Source: an uncultured Clostridium sp. (lineage in GTDB: Bacteria > Bacillota > Clostridia > Lachnospirales > Lachnospiraceae). From it: DNA of 64,000 nucleotides. Numbering within the stretch: the stretch's first letter is position 1; the number at the start of each line of letters is the position of its first letter. Position numbers and translations under genes: made by a program. The stretch lies in contig URNT01000013.1 in the NCBI GenBank assembly GCA_900549235.1, positions 23,355 to 87,354 of the forward strand. The letters run 5' to 3'. The notes beneath the pieces are model-generated. The model was not told the origin of the DNA. It ran no database searches and worked only from the letters and a program-made list of their open reading frames with translations. Positions 1-7,856 of this stretch are shown here, one piece after another.

Positions 1-1015
1 TCTTGGACTTGTCCCCGAAATAGAAGGTGGTCCAGTCATCCTCGCCGGAGCCGGTATATACCTTTTTAAGGCCATAGACGGGATTTCCAAGATGATTGAA
101 CAGATAGGTCTTTCCGTTCAGCTTCACAAGGTCCTGAGCCTCAAGACGCTCTGTTTCTGAGCAGCGGGGCTTTCCGCTGTTGGTAAAGTAAAACCACTCC
201 ACGTCTCCCTCATAGCCGTCCAGATCCTCCGGCGGCTCAATGGAATACCAGCCGATCTTTGCCTTTCCGTCCTCGCCGAAATACATATAATCCTCAATGG
301 TATCCGTATCGGAGCGGACCTTTCTCCATCCTGTCTGCATGGCTCCCTGTTCATTAAAGCAGTAATAAATACCATCGATCTTTCGGGTTCCGTAATCACC
401 GGCGGAATCTTCGCTTGGGGTGTACTTCTTGCCGTTGCTGCCGAAATAGAACCAGTATTCTCCGTCATCTCCGTAGCTTCCGGTGCCGGAACCAAAGCCG
501 GGTGTCACATGGGACAGTTCCTCATCATAATCGTCCGGAGGGATCAGTTTCTGCCAGCCGGTCCGCATCACGCCGTCTGTGCCTGTATAATACATATCAT
601 CCAGGATCCAGCCCATCTCTACCCGGCCGCTGCTGTCAAAATGATACCACTTGTCATCGATCTTCTTCCAGTTATCTGTGATCATCTTGCCGCTGCTGGT
701 GAAGTAGTACCACTCATACTCTCCATCCTCTCCCGCCAGCTTCAGCCACTGATCCATCAGCATAATGCCGTCAGAGTTTACATAATACTCACTGTCTACC
801 CAGGCGTCTGTAGCCATCTGTCCTTCGCCGTTCAGATAGCGCCACTGGTTGTCCCCGCCTTTTCTCCACTCGTTGTAAACTTTATTTCCGTATTGATCAT
901 AGTAGACCCAGCTGTTGCCGGAGCCTGACCAGCCTTCTGCCAGAACCGTCATGGCCCCGAAGGCCACAGACAGCACAGCTGTCAGCGCAAATCCTGCCGC
1001 TGCTTTTTTTATCAT
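1..1015 (-). CDS. Secreted cell-wall-binding-repeat protein (N-terminal part, cut by window edge)
   Basis: This reading frame is open to the left edge, so only about 338 N-terminal residues are visible. It starts at an ATG behind a clear ribosome binding site (GAGGTG). The N-terminus is a signal peptide: MIKKAAAG, then a hydrophobic core ending in a VLAEG-type cleavage region. The rest is tandem aromatic/glycine repeats of the pattern W-YY-x-G-x-G-x-M-x-x-GW, as in choline-binding or glucan-binding wall-attachment modules (CW_binding families). No catalytic domain is visible; one could lie beyond the edge. By family it should be exported and held non-covalently at the wall or a wall polymer. 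A good sigma-A-type promoter lies upstream. Similar repeats occur in three other proteins of this window (near 32.4, 36.5 and 37.5 kb). Family assignment is confident, substrate unknown. Confidence 0.85.
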   Translation of the reverse strand, partial: MIKKAAAGFALTAVLSVAFGAMTVLAEGWSGSGNSWVYYDQYGNKVYNEWRKGGDNQWRYLNGEGQMATDAWVDSEYYVNSDGIMLMDQWLKLAGEDGEYEWYYFTSSGKMITDNWKKIDDKWYHFDSSGRVEMGWILDDMYYTGTDGVMRTGWQKLIPPDDYDEELSHVTPGFGSGTGSYGDDGEYWFYFGSNGKKYTPSEDSAGDYGTRKIDGIYYCFNEQGAMQTGWRKVRSDTDTIEDYMYFGEDGKAKIGWYSIEPPEDLDGYEGDVEWFYFTNSGKPRCSETERLEAQDLVKLNGKTYLFNHLGNPVYGLKKVYTGSGEDDWTTFYFGDKSK

Positions 1016-1088
1016 CCTCAGCACCTCTTCCCATCTGCCTTTGCACAGGCCCGCCGCCCCCTTTCAGAGCGCAGGCCGCCTATCCTAT

Positions 1089-1117
1089 ATTGTAGCAAGT
1101 GTTAAAGAATTGTTCAA
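1089..1117 (-). promoter_or_regulatory. Sigma-A-type promoter for the wall-binding protein
   Basis: Read on the minus strand this is TTGAAC, a 17-base spacer, then TACAAT. Transcription would start near 1082 and give a leader of roughly 65 bases before the ATG at 1015. Confidence 0.65.
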
Positions 1118-1229
1118 CCTATTTTATCTTTCGATTTACTTACGAAACTGTGTCCTCTGTTCTTGACGTGCCTACAGCCTTAGACTATACTTGATACTAA
1201 GACTATGAAGAAATGAGGTTAATCTATCT

Positions 1230-2093
1230 ATGTGGCTTGCAGATCAGTGGAAGGATTATGAAGTGATCGACTGCTCAAAGGGTGAAAAGCTGGAGCGCTG
1301 GGGGGATTTTATCCTGGTACGTCCGGATCCCCAGGTAATATGGGATACCCCAAAAATACACCGAGGCTGGAAAAAAATGAACGGACATTACCACCGGAGC
1401 AGCAAGGGAGGCGGAGAATGGGAATTTTTTGATCTGCCTCAGCAGTGGACCATCGGCTATAAGGGGCTGACCTTTAACTTAAAGCCCTTCAGCTTCAAGC
1501 ATACGGGACTGTTTCCGGAGCAGGCAGCTAACTGGGAGTGGTTCGGAGAGCGGATCCGCCAGGCAGGACGGCCTGTGAAGGTCTTAAACCTGTTTGCCTA
1601 TACCGGAGGCGCTACCCTTGCGGCCGCTCAGGCAGGAGCCAGCGTAACCCATGTGGACGCTTCTAAGGGCATGGTAACCTGGGCCAAGGAAAACGCCCAC
1701 TCCTCCGGCCTGTCGGAGGCTCCCATCCGCTGGATCGTAGATGACTGTGTAAAGTTCGTAGAGCGGGAAATCCGCAGAGGCAATCACTATGACGCCATTA
1801 TAATGGACCCGCCTTCCTACGGAAGGGGGCCCAAGGGTGAGATATGGAAAATCGAGGACGCCATCCATCCTCTGGTGAAGCTGTGTGTGCAGCTTCTTTC
1901 TGAGAAGCCCCTGTTTTTCCTGATCAACTCCTATACCACCGGGCTGGCTCCATCAGTTCTTTCTTATATGATGGGAGTAGAGATCGTGCCCCGTTTCGGA
2001 GGACAGGTACGGGCGGAGGAGGTAGGGCTTCCTGTAAGCCAGAACGGCCTTGTACTGCCCTGCGGCGCTTCGGGCCGCTGGGAGGCTCTGTAA
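1230..2093 (+). CDS. Class I SAM-dependent methyltransferase, RlmI/COG1092-like
   Basis: A 287-residue methyltransferase. The SAM-binding motif I is visible as LNLFAYTGGATLAA (about residues 120-133). Motif IV is DPPSYGRG (about 194-201), the catalytic-loop signature of N- or C5-type RNA/DNA methyltransferases. The hydrophobic strand between them and the conserved VDASKG acidic motif fit PF10672/COG1092. It lacks the N-terminal PUA domain of full-length RlmI and is shorter, so it is the 'class I SAM-dependent methyltransferase' subgroup common in Firmicutes. An rRNA target is likely by family but not shown. The start follows a GAGG about 11 bases upstream. It stands alone, divergent from the wall-binding gene and convergent with the downstream subtilase. 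A GGGAGGCT/AGCCTCCC inverted repeat spans the stop region (2080-2100) without a T-run. Confidence 0.8.
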   Translation: MWLADQWKDYEVIDCSKGEKLERWGDFILVRPDPQVIWDTPKIHRGWKKMNGHYHRSSKGGGEWEFFDLPQQWTIGYKGLTFNLKPFSFKHTGLFPEQAANWEWFGERIRQAGRPVKVLNLFAYTGGATLAAAQAGASVTHVDASKGMVTWAKENAHSSGLSEAPIRWIVDDCVKFVEREIRRGNHYDAIIMDPPSYGRGPKGEIWKIEDAIHPLVKLCVQLLSEKPLFFLINSYTTGLAPSVLSYMMGVEIVPRFGGQVRAEEVGLPVSQNGLVLPCGASGRWEAL

Positions 2094-2104
2094 GCCTCCC
2101 GGTA

Positions 2105-3004
2105 TTACAGGGTATCCGCCAGAAGGCGGGCCGCATCCAGCTTCCCCCAGCCCTGCTGATTGTGGGGAAGGCCCAGATCAAGGGCCCGTTCCCGGATCCT
2201 GAGCTTTACGTCCTTGTTGGTCATCTCCGGGTACTTCTCCAGAAGAAGGGCGATGGCTCCCGATACCAGAGGCGTGGACATACTGGTTCCGGATTTTGAA
2301 AAATACCGCCCCGGTGTATTGGAGCAGCTTATGATCCCGGAGCCGGGGGCTACAATGTCAGGCTTTAATACGCAGGCCCAGGTGGGGCCTCTGCCTGAAT
2401 AATCCACCATGGAGCTGCCCATGACCTCCACCTCCTTGTGGTCGTCTGAGCAGCCCACGGTGATCACCTTACGGCTGATGCCGGGGGTGGTGATGGTCAT
2501 GCGGCCGGGGCCGTGGTTTCCGGCCGCCACTACTACTACCAGGCCGTCGTCCCAGGCGGCATTGACTCCCCGAACCAGGATGGAATTTTCCGTCATGTCC
2601 TTTCTTGACAGGGAGCCCACAGAGATATTTACGATCCGTATATCATACCGCTCTTTATTGGCGCGTATCCAGCGCAGGCCGGCCAGTACATCTGAGGCGT
2701 AGCCATTTCCCCGCTCATCCAGTACCTTTACAGAAATGACATGACAGCCCGGAGCCACTCCCCGGTAGCAGCCCTGGGAAGCAGCCCCGCTTCCTCCTAT
2801 AATGGCCGCCACATGGGTGCCGTGGCCGTTATCATCGTAGGGCTCTGCCCTGCCGTGTACCATGTCTTCAAATGCGGTAACTCTATTTTCCAGATCCTCA
2901 TGGAGATAAATGCCAGTGTCCAGAATGGCAACGCCTACTCCTTTGCCTGTGATCCCCATGGAATATACTTCTTCACAGTTGATTTCTTCCCTTGCCTGAT
3001 TCAC
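2105..3004 (-). CDS. Intracellular-type subtilisin (S8 family serine peptidase)
   Basis: A 299-residue peptidase with the full subtilisin triad: Asp29 in AILDTGIYLHEDL, His61 in NGHGTHVAAIIGG, and Ser241 in SGTSMSTP. The oxyanion Asn is in AAGNHGPG (about 163). There is no signal peptide, and the N-terminal extension before the catalytic Asp is only about 28 residues, too short for a folded prodomain. This matches the intracellular subtilisins of Firmicutes, which degrade cytoplasmic proteins. It lies just downstream of adenine deaminase with a 53-base gap and may be cotranscribed or use its own promoter there. It is convergent with the methyltransferase gene. No missing residues or frame problems. 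Identification is solid; the physiological substrate is unknown. Confidence 0.9.
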   Translation of the reverse strand: MNQAREEINCEEVYSMGITGKGVGVAILDTGIYLHEDLENRVTAFEDMVHGRAEPYDDNGHGTHVAAIIGGSGAASQGCYRGVAPGCHVISVKVLDERGNGYASDVLAGLRWIRANKERYDIRIVNISVGSLSRKDMTENSILVRGVNAAWDDGLVVVVAAGNHGPGRMTITTPGISRKVITVGCSDDHKEVEVMGSSMVDYSGRGPTWACVLKPDIVAPGSGIISCSNTPGRYFSKSGTSMSTPLVSGAIALLLEKYPEMTNKDVKLRIRERALDLGLPHNQQGWGKLDAARLLADTL

Positions 3005-3057
3005 ATCGCGTTTTCCCTTTTTTTATTAGTATACTCGAAAAAAAGCGGGCGGGTTCC

Positions 3058-4815
3058 TCAAAGGAAGGCAGGGACTGCTTCCTGCTTTTCTGTGTCGATG
3101 ATCCCGTAGGTATTCAGACGGAGCCTGGGGATCACAGGAAGGCTTACAAAGGCCAGGGTCATAAAGGCATCGATGTCCCTGCTCACTCCAAGGCTCCAGG
3201 CGGCCTCCTTAAGGGCTTCCAGCTGTTCTGCCACAGTTTCCGCGTCCTCCATGCTCATAAGCCCTCCAGCAGGCAGCGGAAGAGATCCAAGAACCTTTCC
3301 ATCCCGTACCACGCAGAGACCGCCTTTATTTTTCCGAACGGTGTTGGCCGCCAGAGCCATATCAGCATCATTGGTGCCTGCTGTGATCAGATTGTGAGAG
3401 TCATGGGCTACACTGGTGGCGATAGCGCCTGCCTTCAGGCCGTAGCCTCCAAGAAAGCCCAGGCCTATATGACCGGTGTTATGATGGCGCTCAAAGACGG
3501 CGCCTTTTATGATGTCACAGTCAGGATCTACGCCAGGGGCAAGGCCCTCTCTCAAAACCAGAGGCTCGATCCTCTCCTCAGTCAGAAGCTCATGGCTCTT
3601 AAACTGGATCACCCTCTGTCTGGCGGCACCGGCAGGCGGTGTAAGGCTGAGCGCCTCCTTCCGGATCTCATCTATATGGAAGGAATCAAACACAGCCGGA
3701 AACTCCTCTGCCCAGCTCCGGTCTCCCAGACTTCTGTGATCCATCAGACACTGCCCTTGTTGGGCCGCCAGCACTCCATCCTTGTAAACCGCCCGTACCT
3801 TAAAATCCTTCAGATCTTCAAAGACCACCAGATCTGCCCGCAGGCCCGGAGCGATGGCTCCTCTGTCTGTGAGACCGAAATACCGGGCTCCGTGAAGGCT
3901 TCCCATGGCAATGGCCCGGATGGGATCAGCCCCCAGAGACACCGCCTTTTTTATAATATAGTCAATATGCCCCCTGGTCAGAAGATCCCCCGGATGTCGG
4001 TCATCTGTGACCAGCATGGCTCTGTGGTAAAAGGGCTCCTGAAACAGCGGCATGAGCGCTTCCAGGTTCTGGGCGGCTGTTCCCTCCCGGATCATAATCC
4101 ACTGACCTCTGGACAGCTTCTTTAAGGCTTCCCCGGCATCAGAGCACTCATGATCGGACATAACGCCGGCATATGTATAGGCGCAGAGCTCTGCCCCCTC
4201 CAGGAAGGGAGCGTGGCCGTCGATCACCTTTCCCCGCCTTCCGGCATCTGAAAGCTTTGCCATAAGGCCGGGATCCCCGGCAGATACTCCCGGAGCATTC
4301 ATCACCTCGGCCAGGCCCAGAACCCGTCTGTGTCTGTAATATTTTTCCAGATCCGCCGCTTCTAAAACTGCCCCGGACTCATCCAGAGCCGCCGCAGGCA
4401 CGCAGGAGGGCAGCATAAAGAACACGTCCAGTGCCAGCTCCCTGACAGCCTCCAGCATATAATCGATGCCCTGACAGCCGGCCACATTGGTAATCTCATG
4501 GGGATCAGTAATCACAGCTGTGGTGCCGTGGGGCAGGACAGCCCGCTCAAACTCCCAGGGCAGTGTCATGGAGCTTTCCAGGTGAATATGGCCGTCGATC
4601 AGGCCTGGAGCGATAAAAGCCCCGGATACATCCGCTTCCTCCTCTCCCTCATACCGGCCGATTCCCACGATCCGGCCTCCACAGACAGCTACATCCCCTT
4701 CCTCAAGCTGTCCGGTAAAAACATTGACCACTCTTCCCCCTTTAAGCACCAGATCTGCCTTCTGCCGTCCGGCAGCAGCCTCTATCATGGTCTTCAGATC
4801 CTCGTACCGTTCCAT
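3058..4815 (-). CDS. ade: Adenine deaminase
   Basis: A 585-residue amidohydrolase that converts adenine to hypoxanthine and ammonia in purine salvage. The metal-binding motif is LIDGHIHLESSM. Further family hallmarks are DPHEITNVAG, a DDRHPGDL segment in the middle, and the C-terminal AHDSHNLITAGTNDADM block typical of the AdeC/Ade group. An in-frame ATG lies 39 bases upstream, but I chose the ATG at 4815 because AGGAGAAAGGGGA sits directly before it and the protein then begins MERYEDLK as in relatives. Length is normal for the family. A plausible promoter lies 55-85 bases upstream. No purine riboswitch fold was recognised in the leader, which is too short to hold one. Confidence 0.93.
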   Translation of the reverse strand: MERYEDLKTMIEAAAGRQKADLVLKGGRVVNVFTGQLEEGDVAVCGGRIVGIGRYEGEEEADVSGAFIAPGLIDGHIHLESSMTLPWEFERAVLPHGTTAVITDPHEITNVAGCQGIDYMLEAVRELALDVFFMLPSCVPAAALDESGAVLEAADLEKYYRHRRVLGLAEVMNAPGVSAGDPGLMAKLSDAGRRGKVIDGHAPFLEGAELCAYTYAGVMSDHECSDAGEALKKLSRGQWIMIREGTAAQNLEALMPLFQEPFYHRAMLVTDDRHPGDLLTRGHIDYIIKKAVSLGADPIRAIAMGSLHGARYFGLTDRGAIAPGLRADLVVFEDLKDFKVRAVYKDGVLAAQQGQCLMDHRSLGDRSWAEEFPAVFDSFHIDEIRKEALSLTPPAGAARQRVIQFKSHELLTEERIEPLVLREGLAPGVDPDCDIIKGAVFERHHNTGHIGLGFLGGYGLKAGAIATSVAHDSHNLITAGTNDADMALAANTVRKNKGGLCVVRDGKVLGSLPLPAGGLMSMEDAETVAEQLEALKEAAWSLGVSRDIDAFMTLAFVSLPVIPRLRLNTYGIIDTEKQEAVPAFL

Positions 4816-4871
4816 AAGCCTTCCCCTTTCTCCTGTATGCTGCAGCGCCAACACACTGCTTTGTTTCTTCC

Positions 4872-4900
4872 ATGATACTATAAGGGGCAGTGGAATACAA
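4872..4900 (-). promoter_or_regulatory. Candidate promoter for adenine deaminase
   Basis: Minus-strand reading gives TTGTAT, 17 bases, TATCAT, with transcription starting about 50 bases before the ATG. A partly overlapping TATAGT could serve instead as the -10 element. Confidence 0.4.
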
Positions 4901-4985
4901 TATGACTTCCTTTCAAATTTATTACGGCTTTAGGACAGAGGGGATCCATGGAGATCAGCAATTTTAAGATTTTCTTAATAATCTA

Positions 4986-5028
4986 TTCAAAGAACATTCA
5001 AACATTCTTGGAGATTGCATGCTATACT
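4986..5028 (+). promoter_or_regulatory. Extended -10 promoter preceded by 11-bp-spaced direct repeats
   Basis: TTCAAA occurs at 4986 and 4997, with a weaker TTGGAG at 5008, so the spacing is 11 bases. An extended -10 (TGCTATACT, hexamer at 5023-5028) follows. There is no good -35. Half-sites 11 bases apart, on one face of the helix, fit an OmpR/PhoB-type activator. No plus-strand protein gene follows. A hairpin terminator stands at 5105-5133, so the product would be an RNA of about 100 nt. The rest of the gene-free stretch 4816-5136 shows nothing else clear. Confidence 0.35.
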
Positions 5029-5034
5029 GAGTAC

Positions 5035-5133
5035 ATAAGAGATGCACGAATATTTAACAACTATCCTTCAACCCTTTTTGAAAATCCGAAATCCTAAGAA
5101 AAGCGCTCCGTACACTAGTACGGAGCTTTTTCT
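5035..5133 (+). ncRNA. Possible small RNA between an activator-type promoter and a terminator
   Basis: Inferred only from the pairing of an extended -10 element ending at 5028 with an intrinsic terminator at 5105-5133. A start codon at 5042 opens a frame, but it has no ribosome binding site and runs into the antisense of the neighbouring phosphatase gene, so I do not call a peptide. Confidence 0.22.
5105..5133. terminator. Bidirectional intrinsic terminator
   Basis: GCTCCGTA, a 6-base loop, TACGGAGC, then TTTTTCTTT on the plus strand. On the minus strand the hairpin is followed by CGCTTTTTCTT, so it also ends the HAD phosphatase gene that stops at 5137. Confidence 0.8.
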
Positions 5134-5136
5134 TTA

Positions 5137-5751
5137 TCATTTCTTAAGAAGATCGTTAAGATATGTCTTTAATTTCTCCACGTCGCCGTCAAAGCAGTAT
5201 CCGTCCATACCGCAGGCCCGGGCTCCTTCTATATTAAGAGGCAGATCGTCGATAAAGAAGCACTGGCCGGGCTCCAGGGAAAACCGGTCAAACAGATGGC
5301 GGTACATCTCCTTCTGAGGTTTCATGCACTTCACCTGAGCGGAGAACAGAACGCCGTCGAAGCATTCAATGGCGGGAATAAGCTCCCGATAGCAGGAAAG
5401 GAGACGGACCGATGCGTTAGAGCAGAGATAGATGCCAAAGCCATCCTTCTTAAGGCTCTGGATCAGCTCCTCCATACCGGCTTTCGGGTACATATTGTAC
5501 TCATGCCAGTGCCAGAAGCAGTCGGCGGCCAGACGGCGCTTTTCCTCTGTGTCCAGATGGGACTGCATTTTTTCAAGGGCCATTTCCTCCGGCATAACGC
5601 CCATATCCAGAAAAACCCACTCCTGAGAGGCGAATACGGCGGAATTTATCTCCTTTTTGTCCTCCTCCTTCTGGATAAAATGAGAAAGGACACGATCCGG
5701 GTCATATTCCAGGAGCACCTTTCCCATGTCAAATACAATATTTTTTATCAT
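5137..5751 (-). CDS. HAD-superfamily phosphatase, YihX-like
   Basis: A 204-residue HAD hydrolase. Motif I is IVFDMGKVLLEYDP: the first Asp is the nucleophile, and Met-Gly-Lys replaces the usual DxDGT, as is normal in the YihX/epoxide-hydrolase-N-like subfamily. Motif II is the Ser of LCSNAS. The motif III Lys is in MKPQKEMYRH. Motif IV is FFIDDLPLNIEGAR. The helical cap is inserted after motif I (subclass I). By family it removes phosphate from a small sugar phosphate; the substrate cannot be read from sequence. It is a single gene with its own terminator, facing away from the isomerase operon. An ATG at the MIKNIVFD start is preceded by an AAGGAGG-like sequence. Confidence 0.85.
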   Translation of the reverse strand: MIKNIVFDMGKVLLEYDPDRVLSHFIQKEEDKKEINSAVFASQEWVFLDMGVMPEEMALEKMQSHLDTEEKRRLAADCFWHWHEYNMYPKAGMEELIQSLKKDGFGIYLCSNASVRLLSCYRELIPAIECFDGVLFSAQVKCMKPQKEMYRHLFDRFSLEPGQCFFIDDLPLNIEGARACGMDGYCFDGDVEKLKTYLNDLLKK

Positions 5752-5910
5752 ATGGCTTCCTCCTTGCTGTATACGTGTAGTCTCGGAATCTTTTTGTACG
5801 CAGATGGCAGAAAATCAGCCACAAAGATGAGTGCAGGAAAGGCTCCGAGAGTACACTACCCTGCATTATAATAAAAGAAGCGTTCCTTGTCCAGCCAAAT
5901 ACTTTCACGC

Positions 5911-5937
5911 AAAAAAGAGACGCGTCAGAAACGCGCC
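5911..5937 (-). terminator. Intrinsic terminator of the isomerase/oxidoreductase operon
   Basis: On the minus strand GGCGCGT, TTCTG, ACGCGTC, then TCTTTTTT, 16 bases after the stop of the last gene (5953). Confidence 0.7.
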
Positions 5938-5952
5938 CCCTGCCTGTATTTC

Positions 5953-6810
5953 TTAAAACCAGTCTTCGTAGCCCATGGCGATCAGATTGTCACGGCTGAT
6001 CCGCAGGCTTTCAAAAGGATCTCTGCCGTATGTAGAATCCTGCTCTACCAGGAAGTATTCGCTGCCTCCCGCAAGGCCGGCCTCAATGCATTCCTTGACA
6101 GGAAGGGTTCCCTCTCCCACCTCCGCGAACTGCACCGGATCATGGAAAAATGCCTGCATGAACTTGCTCATATCCATAGGCTCCGGCATCTTTACCTCTG
6201 CAATCCGATAGTCCTTCAAATGAAGCAGACGGATACTTCCCGCATACTTTTTAACAAACTCCACCTCATTTTCCCCGCCTCTGTGGATCCAGTGAATGTC
6301 CAGCTCGAAGCCCAGATGAGGCGCGTTGGCCCGGATAATATCCAGAAGATACTCACCATTGTATTTCACAAATTCCACATGGTGATTGTGGTAATAGAGG
6401 TCGATTCCTGCCTCCTTCAGCTTTACCGCAAATTCATCTGCCTGTTTTGCGAAGGCAACTGCTTTTTCGTAGCTTCCAATGCAGTTCATCGGCAGCATAC
6501 CGATCCTGAGAAGGTCGCAGTTTAAGGTTTTGCAGTCTGCCACGATCTTGTCAAAATCTGTCTCCAGGGTCTCGCCTGGAGCGCCCGGATACATGGGGGC
6601 CACTGCCGCGCTGCAGGCGGCAACCTTGATGCCGAATTCGTCGCAGGCACGTTTCATCTCTGCTACATTTTCCGGGGTCATAGGAATCTGGCTGATCTCC
6701 ACGCAGCGGTAGCCCAGGTCCGCGCAGGCCTTGAAGGTGCCGTATACCCCCAGCTCCCCGATTTTATCTTTAATGGTACTCATCTGAATACCGATCAATC
6801 CTTTTTTCAT
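5953..6810 (-). CDS. Sugar phosphate isomerase/epimerase (xylose-isomerase-like TIM barrel)
   Basis: A 285-residue protein of the AP_endonuc_2/xylose-isomerase-like TIM-barrel family. Seen are the barrel start (KGLIGIQMSTI), the strand-end metal ligands typical of the fold (YYHNHHVEF, LGFELDIHWIHRGG, IRLLHLKDY) and a closing VGEGTLPVKE. These give the usual Glu/Asp/His/Glu divalent-metal site. Relatives isomerise or epimerise free sugars, inosose or keto-sugars, and some act as lyases on 3-keto-glycosides. It is the last gene of a four-gene operon that also holds two Gfo/Idh/MocA oxidoreductases and a second barrel protein, so it probably works on a keto intermediate made by those enzymes. 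Substrate unknown. A clear hairpin terminator follows. Confidence 0.85.
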   Translation of the reverse strand: MKKGLIGIQMSTIKDKIGELGVYGTFKACADLGYRCVEISQIPMTPENVAEMKRACDEFGIKVAACSAAVAPMYPGAPGETLETDFDKIVADCKTLNCDLLRIGMLPMNCIGSYEKAVAFAKQADEFAVKLKEAGIDLYYHNHHVEFVKYNGEYLLDIIRANAPHLGFELDIHWIHRGGENEVEFVKKYAGSIRLLHLKDYRIAEVKMPEPMDMSKFMQAFFHDPVQFAEVGEGTLPVKECIEAGLAGGSEYFLVEQDSTYGRDPFESLRISRDNLIAMGYEDWF

Positions 6811-6846
6811 TGTGTATGCTTCCCCTTTCTATCGCTCTTGCATTTT

Positions 6847-7842
6847 CTATACTCTGATATAGCTCTGGGTGCGGGAGGACTGGTGGATGGCGTCGATGAG
6901 GCGGATGCTCATCAGCGCGTCCTTTACATGGATATAATCCTCTGTGCCCTCCTCCAGGGCCCTGTAGAATCCATTGATCAGCTTTCCATGGCTTGCCCCG
7001 TAATAGAACTTGCTGCCCGGAAGCCTGGCATCCTCTGCCAGAGCCCTTCTGATGCCGTCCTCTCCGATCTGGCAGAGAACATTATCATCAATGATAAATT
7101 CTGCCTTTTCCGTCTGAAGGGAGATCTGCACACTCTGGTTCTTGTAATTGGCATTGGTTGCCATGAACAGGCCCCGGGCGCCGTTTTCAAAGGTAAGGCA
7201 GGCAGACACTGTATCCTCTACCTCGATGCCGTAATCCAGTAACTGACTTACGGAGGCCCGGAGCCCTGCCACAGGCCCTGCCAGATAGTACATCAGGTCC
7301 AGTGTATGGACGGACTGGTTGATCATACAGCCGCCTCCTGCTGTTTTCCATTTTCCTCTCCAGGGCTTTACATCATAATATTCCTTTGTCCTTGCCCAAG
7401 GGACGATCCCCTTTACGCCCAGGACTCTGCCGTATTCTCCGCTGTTGATAAGAGCCTTCAGCTTCTCTACGGATTCATTGACCCGGTTCTGGAGGCAGAT
7501 GCCCATATGCAGCTCGGGGTGGGCCGCCTCAAAAGCCGCGAATTCCTCTGCCTGCTCTGTATTCAGGGCCACCGGCTTTTCACAGAATACGTGGACTCCC
7601 ATCAGGGCCGCAGCCTCAGACACCGGCACATGAAGATAATGAGGAAGGCAGATATGCACCACATCCGGCCTTTCCTTCTGGATCATCTCCTTATAATCGG
7701 TATAAAAGGGCACTCCTGCCGGAGCCCCGGCCTGCCTGTCGGTGTCGCAGACGGCTGCCAGGGTTATATCCGGGTTCTGATCAATGGCCCTCAGGTGAAT
7801 GGAGGAAATATCCCCCAGACCAATGACTGCTGCTTTTTTCAT
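6847..7842 (-). CDS. Gfo/Idh/MocA family NAD(P)-dependent oxidoreductase (short form)
   Basis: A 331-residue oxidoreductase. The N-terminal Rossmann motif is AVIGLGDISSIHLRA. The catalytic EKP lysine motif is CEKPVALNTEQAEEFA, near residue 95. The rest is the C-terminal alpha/beta GFO_IDH_MocA_C domain. Relatives oxidise a ring hydroxyl of sugars or inositol, often at C3. I start it at the ATG at 7842 because AGGAG stands nine bases upstream; the ATG three codons earlier would overlap that Shine-Dalgarno sequence. It follows the larger Gfo/Idh/MocA gene by 14 bases and precedes a TIM-barrel gene by 36, so translation is probably coupled. Having two different oxidoreductases in one operon suggests oxidation and re-reduction at one position. 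Confidence 0.87.
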   Translation of the reverse strand: MKKAAVIGLGDISSIHLRAIDQNPDITLAAVCDTDRQAGAPAGVPFYTDYKEMIQKERPDVVHICLPHYLHVPVSEAAALMGVHVFCEKPVALNTEQAEEFAAFEAAHPELHMGICLQNRVNESVEKLKALINSGEYGRVLGVKGIVPWARTKEYYDVKPWRGKWKTAGGGCMINQSVHTLDLMYYLAGPVAGLRASVSQLLDYGIEVEDTVSACLTFENGARGLFMATNANYKNQSVQISLQTEKAEFIIDDNVLCQIGEDGIRRALAEDARLPGSKFYYGASHGKLINGFYRALEEGTEDYIHVKDALMSIRLIDAIHQSSRTQSYIRV

Positions 7843-7856
7843 ACCTCTCATCTCCT

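Noticed and set aside
2080..2100. GGGAGGCT/AGCCTCCC as terminator
   Set aside because: The stem is perfect but no T-run follows on either strand.
2992..4125. Long plus-strand open frame opposite adenine deaminase
   Set aside because: No ribosome binding site, no family motif, and the minus strand encodes a full-length deaminase with clear motifs. It is a shadow of the GC-rich gene.
4816..4930. Purine riboswitch before adenine deaminase
   Set aside because: The leader is only about 50 bases after the best promoter, and I could not recognise the riboswitch core.
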